Shown: in pieces, positions 53,925 through 63,259 of the stretch
Numbering within the stretch: position 1 is the first letter of the stretch
Layout: each line of letters opens with the position of its first letter
Assembly (NCBI RefSeq): GCF_000407485.1
Contig: NZ_ASWD01000003.1
Coordinates: forward strand, 372,001 to 436,000
Reading direction: 5' to 3'
Source of the DNA: Enterococcus pallens ATCC BAA-351
GTDB lineage: Bacteria; Bacillota; Bacilli; Lactobacillales; Enterococcaceae
DNA length: 64,000 bases
Translations under genes and position numbers: made by a program
The notes under the pieces: model-generated
Databases searched by the model: none
Told to the model about the DNA's origin: nothing
What the model saw: only the letters and a program-made list of their open reading frames with translations

Positions 53925-54657
53925 ACAATACTTTTGATAAGAAATCGATGGTTCGAGTATTTTTTGTTTCTTCAAAAACCTCAGTTGGGGTTCCTTCTTC
54001 AACAATTACGCCGCCATCCATAAATAAAATACGATCGCCAACTTCCTTAGCAAATCCCATTTCGTGAGTAACAATGACCATCGTCATACCTTCTTTGGCC
54101 AATTGCTGCATAACTGCCAATACATCACCAACCATTTCTGGATCAAGAGCTGAGGTTGGCTCGTCAAATAACATCACATCTGGCTGCATTGCTAATGCAC
54201 GAGCGATTGCAATTCGTTGCTGTTGTCCCCCAGATAGCGATTGTGGATAAGCATCCGCTTTATCAGAGAGCCCAACTTTTATCAATAATTCATGAGCGAC
54301 AGCTTCAGCTGCTTCCTTCGTCATCTTTTTTACCTTAATTGGTGAAAGAGTAATATTTTCTACCACAGTCATATTAGGAAACAAATTAAACTGTTGAAAT
54401 ACCATTCCCATTTTTTCTCTGGTCTTGAAGATATCATTCTTCTTATCCGTAATATCAGTACCTTCAAACTTGATTATTCCTGAAGTAGGCACTTCTAATA
54501 GATTGATGCAACGTAAAAGTGTACTTTTCCCTGAACCTGATGGCCCAATGATTACTACCACTTCGCCTGGCTGAATTTCAGCAGAAATATCCTTCAATAC
54601 CTCATTATCGCCAAACTTCTTATTTAAATGTTCAATTTGAATTAAAGCTTCCTTCAT
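53923..54657 (-). CDS. Amino acid ABC transporter ATP-binding protein (GlnQ/HisP type)
   Basis: A 244-residue ABC ATPase of the polar amino acid family. Walker [11 protein letters not shown]-loop '[14 protein letters not shown]', signature '[12 protein letters not shown]', Walker B '[14 protein letters not shown]', and switch histidine '[12 protein letters not shown]'. Third functional class in the operon after two binding proteins and a permease; spacing 12 bases. Confidence 0.95.
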   Translation of the reverse strand: MKEALIQIEHLNKKFGDNEVLKDISAEIQPGEVVVIIGPSGSGKSTLLRCINLLEVPTSGIIKFEGTDITDKKNDIFKTREKMGMVFQQFNLFPNMTVVENITLSPIKVKKMTKEAAEAVAHELLIKVGLSDKADAYPQSLSGGQQQRIAIARALAMQPDVMLFDEPTSALDPEMVGDVLAVMQQLAKEGMTMVIVTHEMGFAKEVGDRILFMDGGVIVEEGTPTEVFEETKNTRTIDFLSKVL

Positions 54658-54669
54658 CGCTGTCTCCTC

Positions 54670-55359
54670 CTATCGTTGATAACCTTTGCCAAGCTTTTTC
54701 TCCCATAGGTTCAACAATCGGGAGGTGGCAAACGTCATCACAAAATAAAGAGCAGCAGCAACAAAGTATGGTTCCAATGGAATATACGAACTTGAAATTA
54801 CAATTTGAGCTGAGCCCATTAATTCATTGATTCCAATTGCAGTTAACAAAGAGGAATCTTTAATCAAAGTGATAAATTCATTTCCTAAAGGAGGCAAAAT
54901 ATTACGCAAAGCCTGCGGCAGTACAACATAACGCATTGTTTGAGCCGGACGAAGACCTAAAGAGAAGGCTGCTTCACTTTGACCGTAGTTAATCGCAGTA
55001 ATTCCTCCACGAATGATTTCAGCAACATATGCTCCTGAATTTAGCGACAATACTACCATACCTGGAAAGAGACGACCAAGGTCAACAGTAAGTACACCTA
55101 CTTCTAAATCCTTAGAAGGAAAAAGACCTTGCAGCACGAGAAAGCCAATCATAATTTGAAGCAGCATTGGCGTGCCACGCAAAACTTCAATATAAATATT
55201 AGCCAACCAATTTAATGGTTTGTTCTTAGATAATTTCATTAAAGCCATTATTAGACCGATTAGGGTTCCTAATAAGACGGTGACCAATGAAATGATAATT
55301 GTTACACCAGTTCCCGAAACAAAATAAGGAAAGTATTTATCTAAAAACGAAAAGTCCAC
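54670..55359 (-). CDS. Amino acid ABC transporter permease (GlnP/HisM type)
   Basis: A 229-residue permease with about five membrane segments. 'EVLRGTPMLLQIMIGF' and the EAA loop 'AAFSLGLRPAQTMRYVVLPQAL' (first and last parts cited) are typical of the HisMQ family. Only one permease gene is present, so the channel is probably a homodimer. Eleven bases separate it from the binding protein gene. Confidence 0.94.
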   Translation of the reverse strand: MDFSFLDKYFPYFVSGTGVTIIISLVTVLLGTLIGLIMALMKLSKNKPLNWLANIYIEVLRGTPMLLQIMIGFLVLQGLFPSKDLEVGVLTVDLGRLFPGMVVLSLNSGAYVAEIIRGGITAINYGQSEAAFSLGLRPAQTMRYVVLPQALRNILPPLGNEFITLIKDSSLLTAIGINELMGSAQIVISSSYIPLEPYFVAAALYFVMTFATSRLLNLWEKKLGKGYQR

Positions 55360-55370
55360 GTTAACGCCCT

Positions 55371-56222
55371 CTATTCTTCAGATGCTGATGAATTAGCAAG
55401 TTCATTATTTTTCTTAACGAATTCTTCGATCTTACCTTCATCATTCAATTTTTTGATTACTTTGTTGATTTCTTCCTTCAATTCACTGCTGCCTTCTTTT
55501 TTCAAAGCAATTGCGTAAGCTTCATCATCATTTGTTTTCAGTTCGACTTTGGCAATCATCAAATCAGGGTTTTGTTGTACATAAGATTCAGCAGTTGTTT
55601 CTTCTAAGACAACTCCGTCCAATGACCCCTCGTTTACTTCTACAATCATATTAGGCACTTTGTCGATTGAAACTAGGCGAGCATCTGGTAATTGCTCTTT
55701 GATCACATCTTCTTGAATCGAACCTTTTTGTCCGCCGACTTGTTTGCCATCAAAAGCCTTAATGCTATTTAAGGTCCCTTCATTCTTTTTATTGATAACC
55801 ATTACTTGTGGTGGATTATAGTAATCATCAGAAAAGTCAAATTGCTCTCTACGTTCCTCAGTAGCTGAAAGTCCTGCAATAGCGATGTCGGATTTACCTT
55901 CCTTCAAAGAAGCTAGAACTGTATTATAATTCATATCAGAAACTTCAAGCTTTACACCAAGTTCTTTAGCAATCTCATTAACTAAATCAATATCTGCTCC
56001 CACAATCTGATCCTTGCCGTCAACCATAGTATGGAATTCAAATGGTGCAAAGTCAGCTGAGGTTGCTACCTTTAAGACTCCTGCCTCTTTAATTGCTGCT
56101 AGCTGGTTTTCTGCTGCATCATTAGAGTCACTGGAGCTGCTAGTATTGTTATTGCCTCCTCCACATGCTGCTAATGTTACTAATGCTAAAACTGCTACTG
56201 CTAAGCCGGTAATTTTTTTCAT
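55371..56222 (-). CDS. Amino acid ABC transporter binding lipoprotein (copy nearest the permease)
   Basis: A 283-residue family 3 binding protein. Signal peptide with lipobox LAAC (cysteine 20), serine-rich linker, then the ligand domain ('VATSADFAPFEFHTMVDG'). Start taken at the ATG at 56222 after AGGGGG; the longer frame upstream covers its promoter. It is paralogous to the next gene upstream (both contain GKDQIVGADIDLV). It has its own promoter region, so it can be expressed without the other copy. Confidence 0.93.
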   Translation of the reverse strand: MKKITGLAVAVLALVTLAACGGGNNNTSSSSDSNDAAENQLAAIKEAGVLKVATSADFAPFEFHTMVDGKDQIVGADIDLVNEIAKELGVKLEVSDMNYNTVLASLKEGKSDIAIAGLSATEERREQFDFSDDYYNPPQVMVINKKNEGTLNSIKAFDGKQVGGQKGSIQEDVIKEQLPDARLVSIDKVPNMIVEVNEGSLDGVVLEETTAESYVQQNPDLMIAKVELKTNDDEAYAIALKKEGSSELKEEINKVIKKLNDEGKIEEFVKKNNELANSSASEE

Positions 56223-56261
56223 CCCTATTCCCCCTAAATTTTCTATTTGACGAATGACCTC

Positions 56262-56309
56262 ATTATAGCATGAAATTTCGAAAAATCCAGAATAAAGGTG
56301 CATATTTAT
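56262..56309 (-). promoter_or_regulatory. Promoter and shared upstream element of the first binding protein
   Basis: Minus-strand extended -10 TGCTATAAT (56270-56262). Upstream, TGCATATTTAT on the plus strand at 56299-56309, 28 bases from the TGC. The same arrangement precedes the paralogous gene. Confidence 0.5.
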
Positions 56310-56370
56310 AGAAAAATCGTGCATTTTTTGTTTGTAAGTCACCTTTTATACTGCTATTCTGTATAAAGAT

Positions 56371-57180
56371 TTACTCGCTGGCTGTATCCATTAGTTCACT
56401 GTTTTTGTTAACCATTTCTTCAACTTCGCCATTTTCTTTCATTTCACTGATCAGCTTATCCAATTCCTCTACCAATTTTGGATTGCCCTTTGGAACAGCA
56501 ATTGAAAATGAATCTTCCTTCATACTTTCTAAAGGAATTTCTGCAATCATCAAATTAGGATTTTGTTCGACATAAGATTCAGCTACCATTTTTTCAACTA
56601 CCAAAGCATCTAATGAACCACTATTCACCTCGATAAAAATATTTGGTAGTTTCTCAATTGAAACAAGCTGAGCCCCTTCTAATTGATTTTTGACAATGTT
56701 TTCCTGAATCGTTCCTTTTTGAGCCCCTACCTTTTTGTCAGATAAGCTTTCAATCGAATTTAGTACCTCTTGATTATTCTTGTTAATAACGATTACTTGT
56801 GGAGATGTATAATAATCCGTCGTGAAATCAAAGCTTTCCTCTCGTTCATCAGTAACTGAAATGGCGGAAACAGCGATATCCGCTTTGCCCTCTTTCGTAG
56901 CTGCTAAAACGTTATTAAAGCTCATATCTAACCATTCAACTTCTACACCCATTTTTTCTCCTATGGCTTCAACTAAGTCAATATCTGCGCCTACAATTTG
57001 GTCTTTACCATCGATAGTTGTGTGAAAGCCAAATGGTGCATAATCTGGAGAAGTAGCTACTTTTATAACCCCTGCTTCTTTAATAGTATCGTATTTATCT
57101 TCTGTTTCATTGGAACCTCCACAGCCAGATAAAAAGATTGCACTTAACCCTATAACACCCCATAAAAATCCCTTTTTCAT
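56371..57180 (-). CDS. Amino acid ABC transporter binding lipoprotein (upstream paralogue)
   Basis: A 269-residue family 3 binding protein with lipobox LSGC (cysteine 20). Ligand domain begins 'VATSPDYAPFGFHTTIDG' and runs parallel to the next gene throughout. AGGAGG stands 7 bases before the ATG at 57180. Two binding proteins for one permease-ATPase set suggest two ligands or two affinities. The amino acid is not determinable; a basic amino acid is suggested by the ARG-box-like element. Confidence 0.92.
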   Translation of the reverse strand: MKKGFLWGVIGLSAIFLSGCGGSNETEDKYDTIKEAGVIKVATSPDYAPFGFHTTIDGKDQIVGADIDLVEAIGEKMGVEVEWLDMSFNNVLAATKEGKADIAVSAISVTDEREESFDFTTDYYTSPQVIVINKNNQEVLNSIESLSDKKVGAQKGTIQENIVKNQLEGAQLVSIEKLPNIFIEVNSGSLDALVVEKMVAESYVEQNPNLMIAEIPLESMKEDSFSIAVPKGNPKLVEELDKLISEMKENGEVEEMVNKNSELMDTASE

Positions 57181-57216
57181 TTTGTTTCCTCCTAATTTCA
57201 TTTCTTAATTGAAATT

Positions 57217-57263
57217 AGTATAGCATATTTTTTCAAAAAGTCGAGCTTTTAATGCATATTTAT
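57217..57263 (-). promoter_or_regulatory. Promoter and shared upstream element of the second binding protein
   Basis: Minus-strand extended -10 TGCTATACT (57225-57217). TGCATATTTAT on the plus strand at 57253-57263, 27 bases from the TGC, repeats the element at 56299-56309. Confidence 0.5.
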
Positions 57264-57292
57264 TTATAAACGCGTATAAAAGAGCATAAAAA

Positions 57293-57312
57293 AACAGCAG
57301 GTTCTCTGCTGT
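57293..57312 (-). terminator. Terminator of the fatty acid synthesis operon
   Basis: Perfect 8-bp stem AACAGCAG / CTGCTGTT with a 4-base loop, followed on the minus strand by seven T; it touches the accA stop codon. Confidence 0.85.
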
Positions 57313-58097
57313 TAAAATTTCCGAAAGCGTTGATAGCGTAGCTCAATCAATTCTTCTGTGGAATATTTGCATAACTTTTCTAAGGTTTCAATTAATGACT
57401 TCTTAAACATACGCAAGATTTTACTCTGCGACAAGCTTTCACCTCGGAAAGTTTCAGGAATAATCTTGTCTATAACTGCTAATTCTAATAATTCAGCCGC
57501 CGTAATTTTCATTAATTCAGCTGCTTCCTCTGAGCGTTTGCCGTCTTTCCACAATATTGAAGCAAATCCCTCTGGTGATAGTATTGCATAAATACTATGT
57601 TCCATCATCCAAACTTCGTCAGCTACCGCTAAAGCCAATGCGCCTCCACTGCCACCTTCTCCAGTGATAATAGAAAGGATTGGCACCTTCAAATCAGACA
57701 TCTCTAATAGATTTCGGGCGATAGCTTCGCCTTCTCCACGTTCTTCTGCTTCAACCCCGCAAAAAGCCCCAGGAGTATTAACAAAACAGATAACTGGACG
57801 TCCAAATTTTTCAGCTTGCTTCATTAGTCGCAAAGCTTTACGATAACCTTCAGGATTTGGTTGTCCAAAATTACGTTCCATGTTTTCTTTTAAGTTAGCA
57901 CCTTTTTGAACGCCAATGACCGTGACAGGTTTGTTATCTAAATAAGCAACTCCGCCAACAATAGCAGGATCATCACCATACAAACGATCGCCATGCAATT
58001 CCTGAAATCCTTCAAATAATTGATCAAAAAAGTCTAAGCTAGTCAAACGCTCAGCTGAACGCGCTAGCTTTACAACTTCTCCTGCTGACAGACTCAT
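57312..58097 (-). CDS. accA: Acetyl-CoA carboxylase carboxyltransferase subunit alpha
   Basis: A 261-residue alpha subunit that with AccD transfers the carboxyl group from biotin to acetyl-CoA. '[18 protein letters not shown]' and '[14 protein letters not shown]' are the core crotonase-type segments; oxyanion glycines are intact. It lacks part of the long N-terminal helix region of Gram-negative AccA, as usual in Lactobacillales. It overlaps accD by 4 bases and ends the operon. Confidence 0.95.
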   Translation of the reverse strand: MSLSAGEVVKLARSAERLTSLDFFDQLFEGFQELHGDRLYGDDPAIVGGVAYLDNKPVTVIGVQKGANLKENMERNFGQPNPEGYRKALRLMKQAEKFGRPVICFVNTPGAFCGVEAEERGEGEAIARNLLEMSDLKVPILSIITGEGGSGGALALAVADEVWMMEHSIYAILSPEGFASILWKDGKRSEEAAELMKITAAELLELAVIDKIIPETFRGESLSQSKILRMFKKSLIETLEKLCKYSTEELIELRYQRFRKF

Positions 58098-58963
58098 TCA
58101 CGACACCATCCTTTAACTTGATGAAAATCCAGCAATTCTGCCAATCGGGTTCGCAAAGTAGTGCGAGGAACAATTTGATCAATAAATCCATGGCTTAATA
58201 AAAATTCAGCCTTTTGAAAATCATCCGGCAATTTTTGACGGATCGTTTGTTCAATCACTCGACGTCCGGCAAAACCAACTAAGCTTTGCGGCTCCGCCAA
58301 AATAATATCTCCCTCCATTGCAAAGCTGGCAGTTACTCCGCCAGTAGTGGGATCCGTTAATACAGTAATGTACAAAAGCCCTGCGTTACTATGACGTTTC
58401 ACAGCGGCAGAAATTTTAGCCATCTGCATCAAAGAAAAAATTCCTTCTTGCATTCGGGCACCACCTGATGCGGTAAACAAAATAACTGGTAGTTTTTCTT
58501 TGGTTGCCCGTTCAAATAGGCGAGTGATTTTCTCACCAACAATTGTCCCCATACTGCCCATAATAAAGTTCGTATCCATCACTCCTATTGCAATAGGACG
58601 ACCTTCGATCAAAGCTTTACCGGTCAGAACAGCCTCATCCAAACCGGTTTTTTCTTTTGTTTTCGCTAATTTGTCTTCGTAATCAGGAAAGTTGATGGGA
58701 TTCTTTGCTGGAAGCTGATTGTCCCACTCTTCCAAGCTCTTTTCATCAATGGTAATCGCTAGTCTTTCCCAAGCGCTAATCCGGAAGCTATATCCGCAAT
58801 GGGGGCAAACTTTTTCTTCCCCCATCTCCTTCTTATATAAAGTTCGCTTGCAACTAGGACATTTGGCCCACATGTTGTCTGGAACAGAAGGTTTACTGGT
58901 GGGAGTCTGGTCACGATTGGGATTAATACGAATATAGTTCTTTTTTTTATTGAAAAGTCCCAT
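58094..58963 (-). CDS. accD: Acetyl-CoA carboxylase carboxyltransferase subunit beta
   Basis: A 289-residue beta subunit. The N-terminal zinc ribbon is CPSC-x17-CPHC, followed by the carboxyltransferase domain ('[12 protein letters not shown]', '[12 protein letters not shown]'). It is co-translated with accA. Confidence 0.96.
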   Translation of the reverse strand: MGLFNKKKNYIRINPNRDQTPTSKPSVPDNMWAKCPSCKRTLYKKEMGEEKVCPHCGYSFRISAWERLAITIDEKSLEEWDNQLPAKNPINFPDYEDKLAKTKEKTGLDEAVLTGKALIEGRPIAIGVMDTNFIMGSMGTIVGEKITRLFERATKEKLPVILFTASGGARMQEGIFSLMQMAKISAAVKRHSNAGLLYITVLTDPTTGGVTASFAMEGDIILAEPQSLVGFAGRRVIEQTIRQKLPDDFQKAEFLLSHGFIDQIVPRTTLRTRLAELLDFHQVKGWCRE

Positions 58964-58974
58964 CTATCTTCCTC

Positions 58975-60345
58975 CTACTCACTTTCTTGCCATTCAGGTA
59001 AGAAAGTAGTCTGTAAAAAGCTGGTATCATAATCGCCAAAAAGTACATTGGGATGGCTGATCAGATCCATTTGAAATTCTACGTTAGTAATGACGCCTTC
59101 GGAAACAAATTCTCCTAAGGCACGCTGCATTTTCATTAGTGCGTCCAAACGGTCTTCACCGTGAACAATAATTTTAGCAATCATCGAATCATAATAAGGT
59201 GGAATCGTTACTCCACTGTACATGGCACTATCCACACGTAACCCTAATCCTCCACTTGGTAAAAGCAGAGTTCGAATCTTGCCTGGAGATGGTGCAAAAT
59301 TAAATGCAGGATTTTCAGCATTAATACGGCATTCAATAGAATGGCCTTTAAAGGTGACATCCTCTTGTTTCAAACCAATTGGTTCTCCTGATGCAATTTT
59401 AATCTGTTTTTTAACAATGTCAATCCCTGTAACCATTTCAGTAATCGGGTGTTCCACTTGAATACGAGTATTCATTTCCATGAAATAGAAGTTGCCAGCT
59501 TCGTCTCTTAAAAATTCAATGGTTCCAGCACTCTCATAATTAACTGCTTTTCCTGCTTTAACGGCAATTGCACCTAGCATATCCCTGTGTTCCTGATCAA
59601 TTACAATGGATGGGGCTTCTTCTAAAACTTTTTGATTGTTTCTTTGAAGAGAACAATCGCGTTCTCCTAGATGGATTACATTTCCAGCTTGATCTCCTAA
59701 GATTTGAACCTCTATATGACGAGCTGGATAAATAATTTTCTCTAAATACATTGAATCATCACCAAAGGCTGCTTTGGCTTCAGCTTTAGCCGAATTAAAG
59801 TTCTTTTCCAGTTCAGCCTTTTTCAAGACTTTACGGATTCCTTTTCCTCCACCGCCGGCAGCAGCTTTTAGCATTACAGGATATCCTACCTCATCAGCAA
59901 TCTTTTCAGCCTCTTCTAAAGAATGAATTGCGCCATCACTTCCAGGAATAACTGGAACCCCTGCGTTCTTCATTAATTGACGAGCATGAATTTTATTACC
60001 CATTTCGTCAATTGTTTTTTCACTAGGACCAATAAACTTAATGCTGCATTCTCGACACATGGTAGCAAATAAACTATTTTCAGATAAAAAGCCAAAGCCT
60101 GGATGAATCGCTTCAGCATTTGTAACAATTGCTGCACTTAAAATTGCTTGCATATTTAAATAGGAATCTGTTGAACGAGCCGGTCCGATACAAATTGCTT
60201 CGTCGGCCATTTCAGTGTGCAAGGCTTCCTTATCTGCTTCGGAATAAACAGCAACTGTTTGGATTCCCAATTCGCGGCAAGCGCGAATAATTCGAACTGC
60301 AATCTCACCACGATTGGCAATCAATATTTTTGAAAACATAGACAT
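58975..60345 (-). CDS. accC: Biotin carboxylase
   Basis: A 456-residue ATP-grasp carboxylase that adds CO2 to biotin on AccB. 'KILIANRGEIAVRIIRAC' at the N-terminus, the glycine-rich ATP loop 'KAAAGGGGKGIRKV', and 'EMNTRIQVEHPITE' are intact. Two in-frame ATGs (60345 and 60339) are possible starts, right after the fabZ stop. Confidence 0.97.
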   Translation of the reverse strand: MSMFSKILIANRGEIAVRIIRACRELGIQTVAVYSEADKEALHTEMADEAICIGPARSTDSYLNMQAILSAAIVTNAEAIHPGFGFLSENSLFATMCRECSIKFIGPSEKTIDEMGNKIHARQLMKNAGVPVIPGSDGAIHSLEEAEKIADEVGYPVMLKAAAGGGGKGIRKVLKKAELEKNFNSAKAEAKAAFGDDSMYLEKIIYPARHIEVQILGDQAGNVIHLGERDCSLQRNNQKVLEEAPSIVIDQEHRDMLGAIAVKAGKAVNYESAGTIEFLRDEAGNFYFMEMNTRIQVEHPITEMVTGIDIVKKQIKIASGEPIGLKQEDVTFKGHSIECRINAENPAFNFAPSPGKIRTLLLPSGGLGLRVDSAMYSGVTIPPYYDSMIAKIIVHGEDRLDALMKMQRALGEFVSEGVITNVEFQMDLISHPNVLFGDYDTSFLQTTFLPEWQESE

Positions 60346-60768
60346 CTATCCAATCATAAAGGTAAGTTCTGCTTCGGCTACCTTTTTACCATCAACCCGG
60401 GCAATTCCCTTACCACAGCCAGCAGACGAACGAACTTTTGTCAATTCTATTTCTATTTCCAAGGTATCTCCTGGAACCACTTTTTTACGGAATTTTGCTT
60501 TGTCAATACCGCCAAAATAAGCGGTTTTTCCTTTAAACTCATCCATCGACAATAAAGCTACTGCTCCAGCTTGAGCCATTGCTTCAACGATTAATACACC
60601 TGGCATAACTGGTTCATGAGGGAAATGTCCTTGAAAGAAGGGTTCGTTAATTGAAACATTTTTCTTGGCTACAATCGATTTTCCTGGTTCCACACTCTCT
60701 ACGCGATCAATTAACAGCATAGGGTAACGGTGAGGAATGATTTCTTTGATTTCTTCAATGGTCATCAT
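60346..60768 (-). CDS. fabZ: 3-hydroxyacyl-ACP dehydratase
   Basis: A 140-residue hotdog-fold dehydratase. The catalytic histidine is in '[16 protein letters not shown]' and the glutamate in '[10 protein letters not shown]'. It sits between accB and accC in the usual Lactobacillales order. Whether it is dehydratase only or also isomerase (FabN-like) cannot be said from sequence alone; Enterococcus has both types. Confidence 0.92.
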   Translation of the reverse strand: MMTIEEIKEIIPHRYPMLLIDRVESVEPGKSIVAKKNVSINEPFFQGHFPHEPVMPGVLIVEAMAQAGAVALLSMDEFKGKTAYFGGIDKAKFRKKVVPGDTLEIEIELTKVRSSAGCGKGIARVDGKKVAEAELTFMIG

Positions 60769-60816
60769 ACGTTTTCACTCCTATATCATATTATAAATTC
60801 TCTCGTTGCTATCAGA

Positions 60817-61278
60817 TTAGTTGATACGAAACAAAGGTTGTCCATATTCCACAACGTCTTCATTCTCTACTAAAACTTCAGCAATTGTTCCATCAAAATC
60901 ACTAACAACTTCATTTAACAGTTTCATGGCTTCGATGATACAAACAGTCTCGCCTTTTTTCACAGAATCGCCAGTTTCTTTGAATGCAGGTTGATCTGGT
61001 GACGGCTGTAGATACACTACACCAACAATTGGTGAAGAGATAATGTTTCCACCTTCCTGTTGCACGGAACTTGACGGCGCTTTAACCTTAACATCAGCTG
61101 CTGCAGTTTCTTTCGGCTGATCTACAGCGACTTTTTCAACTTCAATAGCCGGTAATGCTTGTCGGCCGGTTTTATTTTTGTTCATGTACAACTCAAAACT
61201 GCCTTCATGAAGGTTGAACTCAGTTAAAGATGAACGGTCAAACTGCTCCATCAACTCTTTGACTTCTTTGATGTCCAT
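60817..61278 (-). CDS. accB: Acetyl-CoA carboxylase biotin carboxyl carrier protein
   Basis: A 153-residue carrier with a flexible linker rich in Ala, Pro and Ser (about 45-75) and a C-terminal biotinyl domain. The biotinylated lysine is in 'IEAMKLLNEV', where leucine replaces the more usual methionine after the lysine. Located between fabF and fabZ. Confidence 0.95.
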   Translation of the reverse strand: MDIKEVKELMEQFDRSSLTEFNLHEGSFELYMNKNKTGRQALPAIEVEKVAVDQPKETAAADVKVKAPSSSVQQEGGNIISSPIVGVVYLQPSPDQPAFKETGDSVKKGETVCIIEAMKLLNEVVSDFDGTIAEVLVENEDVVEYGQPLFRIN

Positions 61279-61284
61279 TTTTCA

Positions 61285-62511
61285 CTAGGCCTCCCAGCGC
61301 TTCAAGCAAATCACCGCGTTATGTCCACCGAAGCCTAGTGAGTTACTTACCGCATAATTCACAGGTGTTTCTTTTGCTTCATTTACGACAACATTTGCTT
61401 TAATTTCAGGATCAACTTCATTAATATTGGCTGTTGGTGGAATAAATTGTTCTTGGATCGCTAACAAAGTAGCTACAGCTTCTACACCACCAGCTCCCCC
61501 TAACAAATGACCAGTTAAAGATTTAGTACTACTTACATAAGCATTGTCAGTCAAGGCATGAGCAATGGCCTTACTTTCTGCTTTATCATTTGCTTGCGTA
61601 CTTGTTCCGTGAGCATTTACATAATTTACCTCTGCAGGATCAATTTGTGCTTCTTGGACAGCTTGTGTAATTGCACGAGCTGCGCCTTCACCTTCAGGAT
61701 CTGGAGCTGTCATATGGTAAGCATCGCAAGTCGCGCCATAACCAACGATCTCACCTAAGATAGTTGCACCGCGTTTTTGAGCATGCTCTAATGATTCCAA
61801 TACTAATACACCCGCACCTTCACCCATTACAAAGCCATTACGATCTTTGTCAAAAGGAATAGATGCACGGGAAGCATCCGTCGAATCACTCAATGCTGTC
61901 AAAGCAGCAAATCCAGAAATACCAATCTTATTAATACAAGATTCAGCTCCACCCGCTATCATAACATCAGAGTAGCCATGTTTGATATTGCGGAAAGCTT
62001 CGCCAATTGAATGAGTACCACTTGCACAAGCTGTAACCGTACTAGTACAAATTCCTTTTGCACCAATACGCAAAGCAACGTTTCCGGCAGCCATGTTTAC
62101 GATAGCTAAAGGAACAAACATTGGCGAAACTCGTCCTGGACCTTTGGCATCCATACGTAAAACTTGATCCTGAATCGTTCCTAAGCCACCAATTCCTGAA
62201 CCGATCATAACTCCTACACGTTCCATATCTTCTTCTTCGGTATTAATCCCACTCATTTCTAGTGCTTCCAAAGCTGCATAAATAGCATATAAAGAATAAC
62301 GTTCCATACGTTTTGTATCTTTTTTAACGAAATATTTTTCTAAAGGAAAGTCTTTAACTTCCGCAGCCATAGTAATGCCCGTTTCAGAAGCATCAAATTG
62401 CTGGATAGGGCCAATGCCGTGCTTTCCTTGTTTTAAGTTAGTTAAAAATGTTTCTTTGTCATTTCCTATCGGTGATACAACACCATATCCGGTAATTACG
62501 ACACGATTCAT
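61285..62511 (-). CDS. fabF: 3-oxoacyl-ACP synthase II
   Basis: A 408-residue condensing enzyme that elongates acyl-ACP with malonyl-ACP. The active cysteine is in 'TSTVTACASGTHSIGEA', with histidines in 'VNAHGTSTQAND' and 'KSLTGHLLGGAGG'. Start taken at the ATG at 62511 ('MNRVVITGYG') after AAAGGATG; the upstream in-frame ATGs extend into fabG. Length is normal. Confidence 0.96.
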   Translation of the reverse strand: MNRVVITGYGVVSPIGNDKETFLTNLKQGKHGIGPIQQFDASETGITMAAEVKDFPLEKYFVKKDTKRMERYSLYAIYAALEALEMSGINTEEEDMERVGVMIGSGIGGLGTIQDQVLRMDAKGPGRVSPMFVPLAIVNMAAGNVALRIGAKGICTSTVTACASGTHSIGEAFRNIKHGYSDVMIAGGAESCINKIGISGFAALTALSDSTDASRASIPFDKDRNGFVMGEGAGVLVLESLEHAQKRGATILGEIVGYGATCDAYHMTAPDPEGEGAARAITQAVQEAQIDPAEVNYVNAHGTSTQANDKAESKAIAHALTDNAYVSSTKSLTGHLLGGAGGVEAVATLLAIQEQFIPPTANINEVDPEIKANVVVNEAKETPVNYAVSNSLGFGGHNAVICLKRWEA

Positions 62512-62527
62512 TTTTTTCATCCTTTCT

Positions 62528-63259
62528 TTACATGACCATGCCGCCATCGACATTAATCACTTGACCTGTTAAATACGGACTTTCTGCTAAAAATACTGCT
62601 GCTTTTGCTACATCTTCGACACTGCCATATCGTTTTAAAGGAATCTGGCCTTCGATTTGCAATTTAATTTTATCGCTTAACTGATCCGTCATTTCTGTGG
62701 CAATAAAACCTGGGGCTAACGCATTACAAGTAATACCTCTGGGTGCAACTTCTCTAGCAACTGATTTAGTAAAACCAATCACACCTGCTTTGCTGGCAGC
62801 ATAATTGCTTTGACCAACGTTACCAATTTGACCAATAACACTTGCCATATTGATGATAGCACCACTTCGTTGCTTCATCATCTGTTTTAATACTTGTTGC
62901 GTCATATTGAAAGTACCTTTTAAGTTAATATCCAAACAAGCATCAAATTCTTCCGGCTTCATTCGCAACAACAATTTGTCTTGAGTGATTCCGGCATTAT
63001 TTATCAAGATATCAATCGAACCCAATGTTTCATTTGCTTCAGCAATCATTCTGCCTGCATCTTCAAATGAGCTGATGTCACCGCAAATACAAATACATTT
63101 GACACCTAGAGCTTCAATCTCTGCTACTTTATCGGCTGCAATTTCTTTACGTCCATTCAAAACAATGTTGGCACCTTGCTGAGCAAAAGCCTGAGCAAGT
63201 CCCCAACCGATTCCGCGGCTGCTGCCAGTAATAAAAATATTTTTATTTGCTAATTCCAT
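62528..63259 (-). CDS. fabG: 3-oxoacyl-ACP reductase
   Basis: A 243-residue short-chain dehydrogenase. NADPH motif 'TGSSRGIGWGLA', NNAG, and the catalytic 'YAASKAGVIGF' with Ser upstream. It overlaps fabD by 17 bases. Confidence 0.95.
   Translation of the reverse strand: MELANKNIFITGSSRGIGWGLAQAFAQQGANIVLNGRKEIAADKVAEIEALGVKCICICGDISSFEDAGRMIAEANETLGSIDILINNAGITQDKLLLRMKPEEFDACLDINLKGTFNMTQQVLKQMMKQRSGAIINMASVIGQIGNVGQSNYAASKAGVIGFTKSVAREVAPRGITCNALAPGFIATEMTDQLSDKIKLQIEGQIPLKRYGSVEDVAKAAVFLAESPYLTGQVINVDGGMVM

Noticed and set aside
55371-57180. The two binding protein genes as an assembly duplication
   Set aside because: They share motifs but differ throughout in sequence and length, so they are diverged paralogues.
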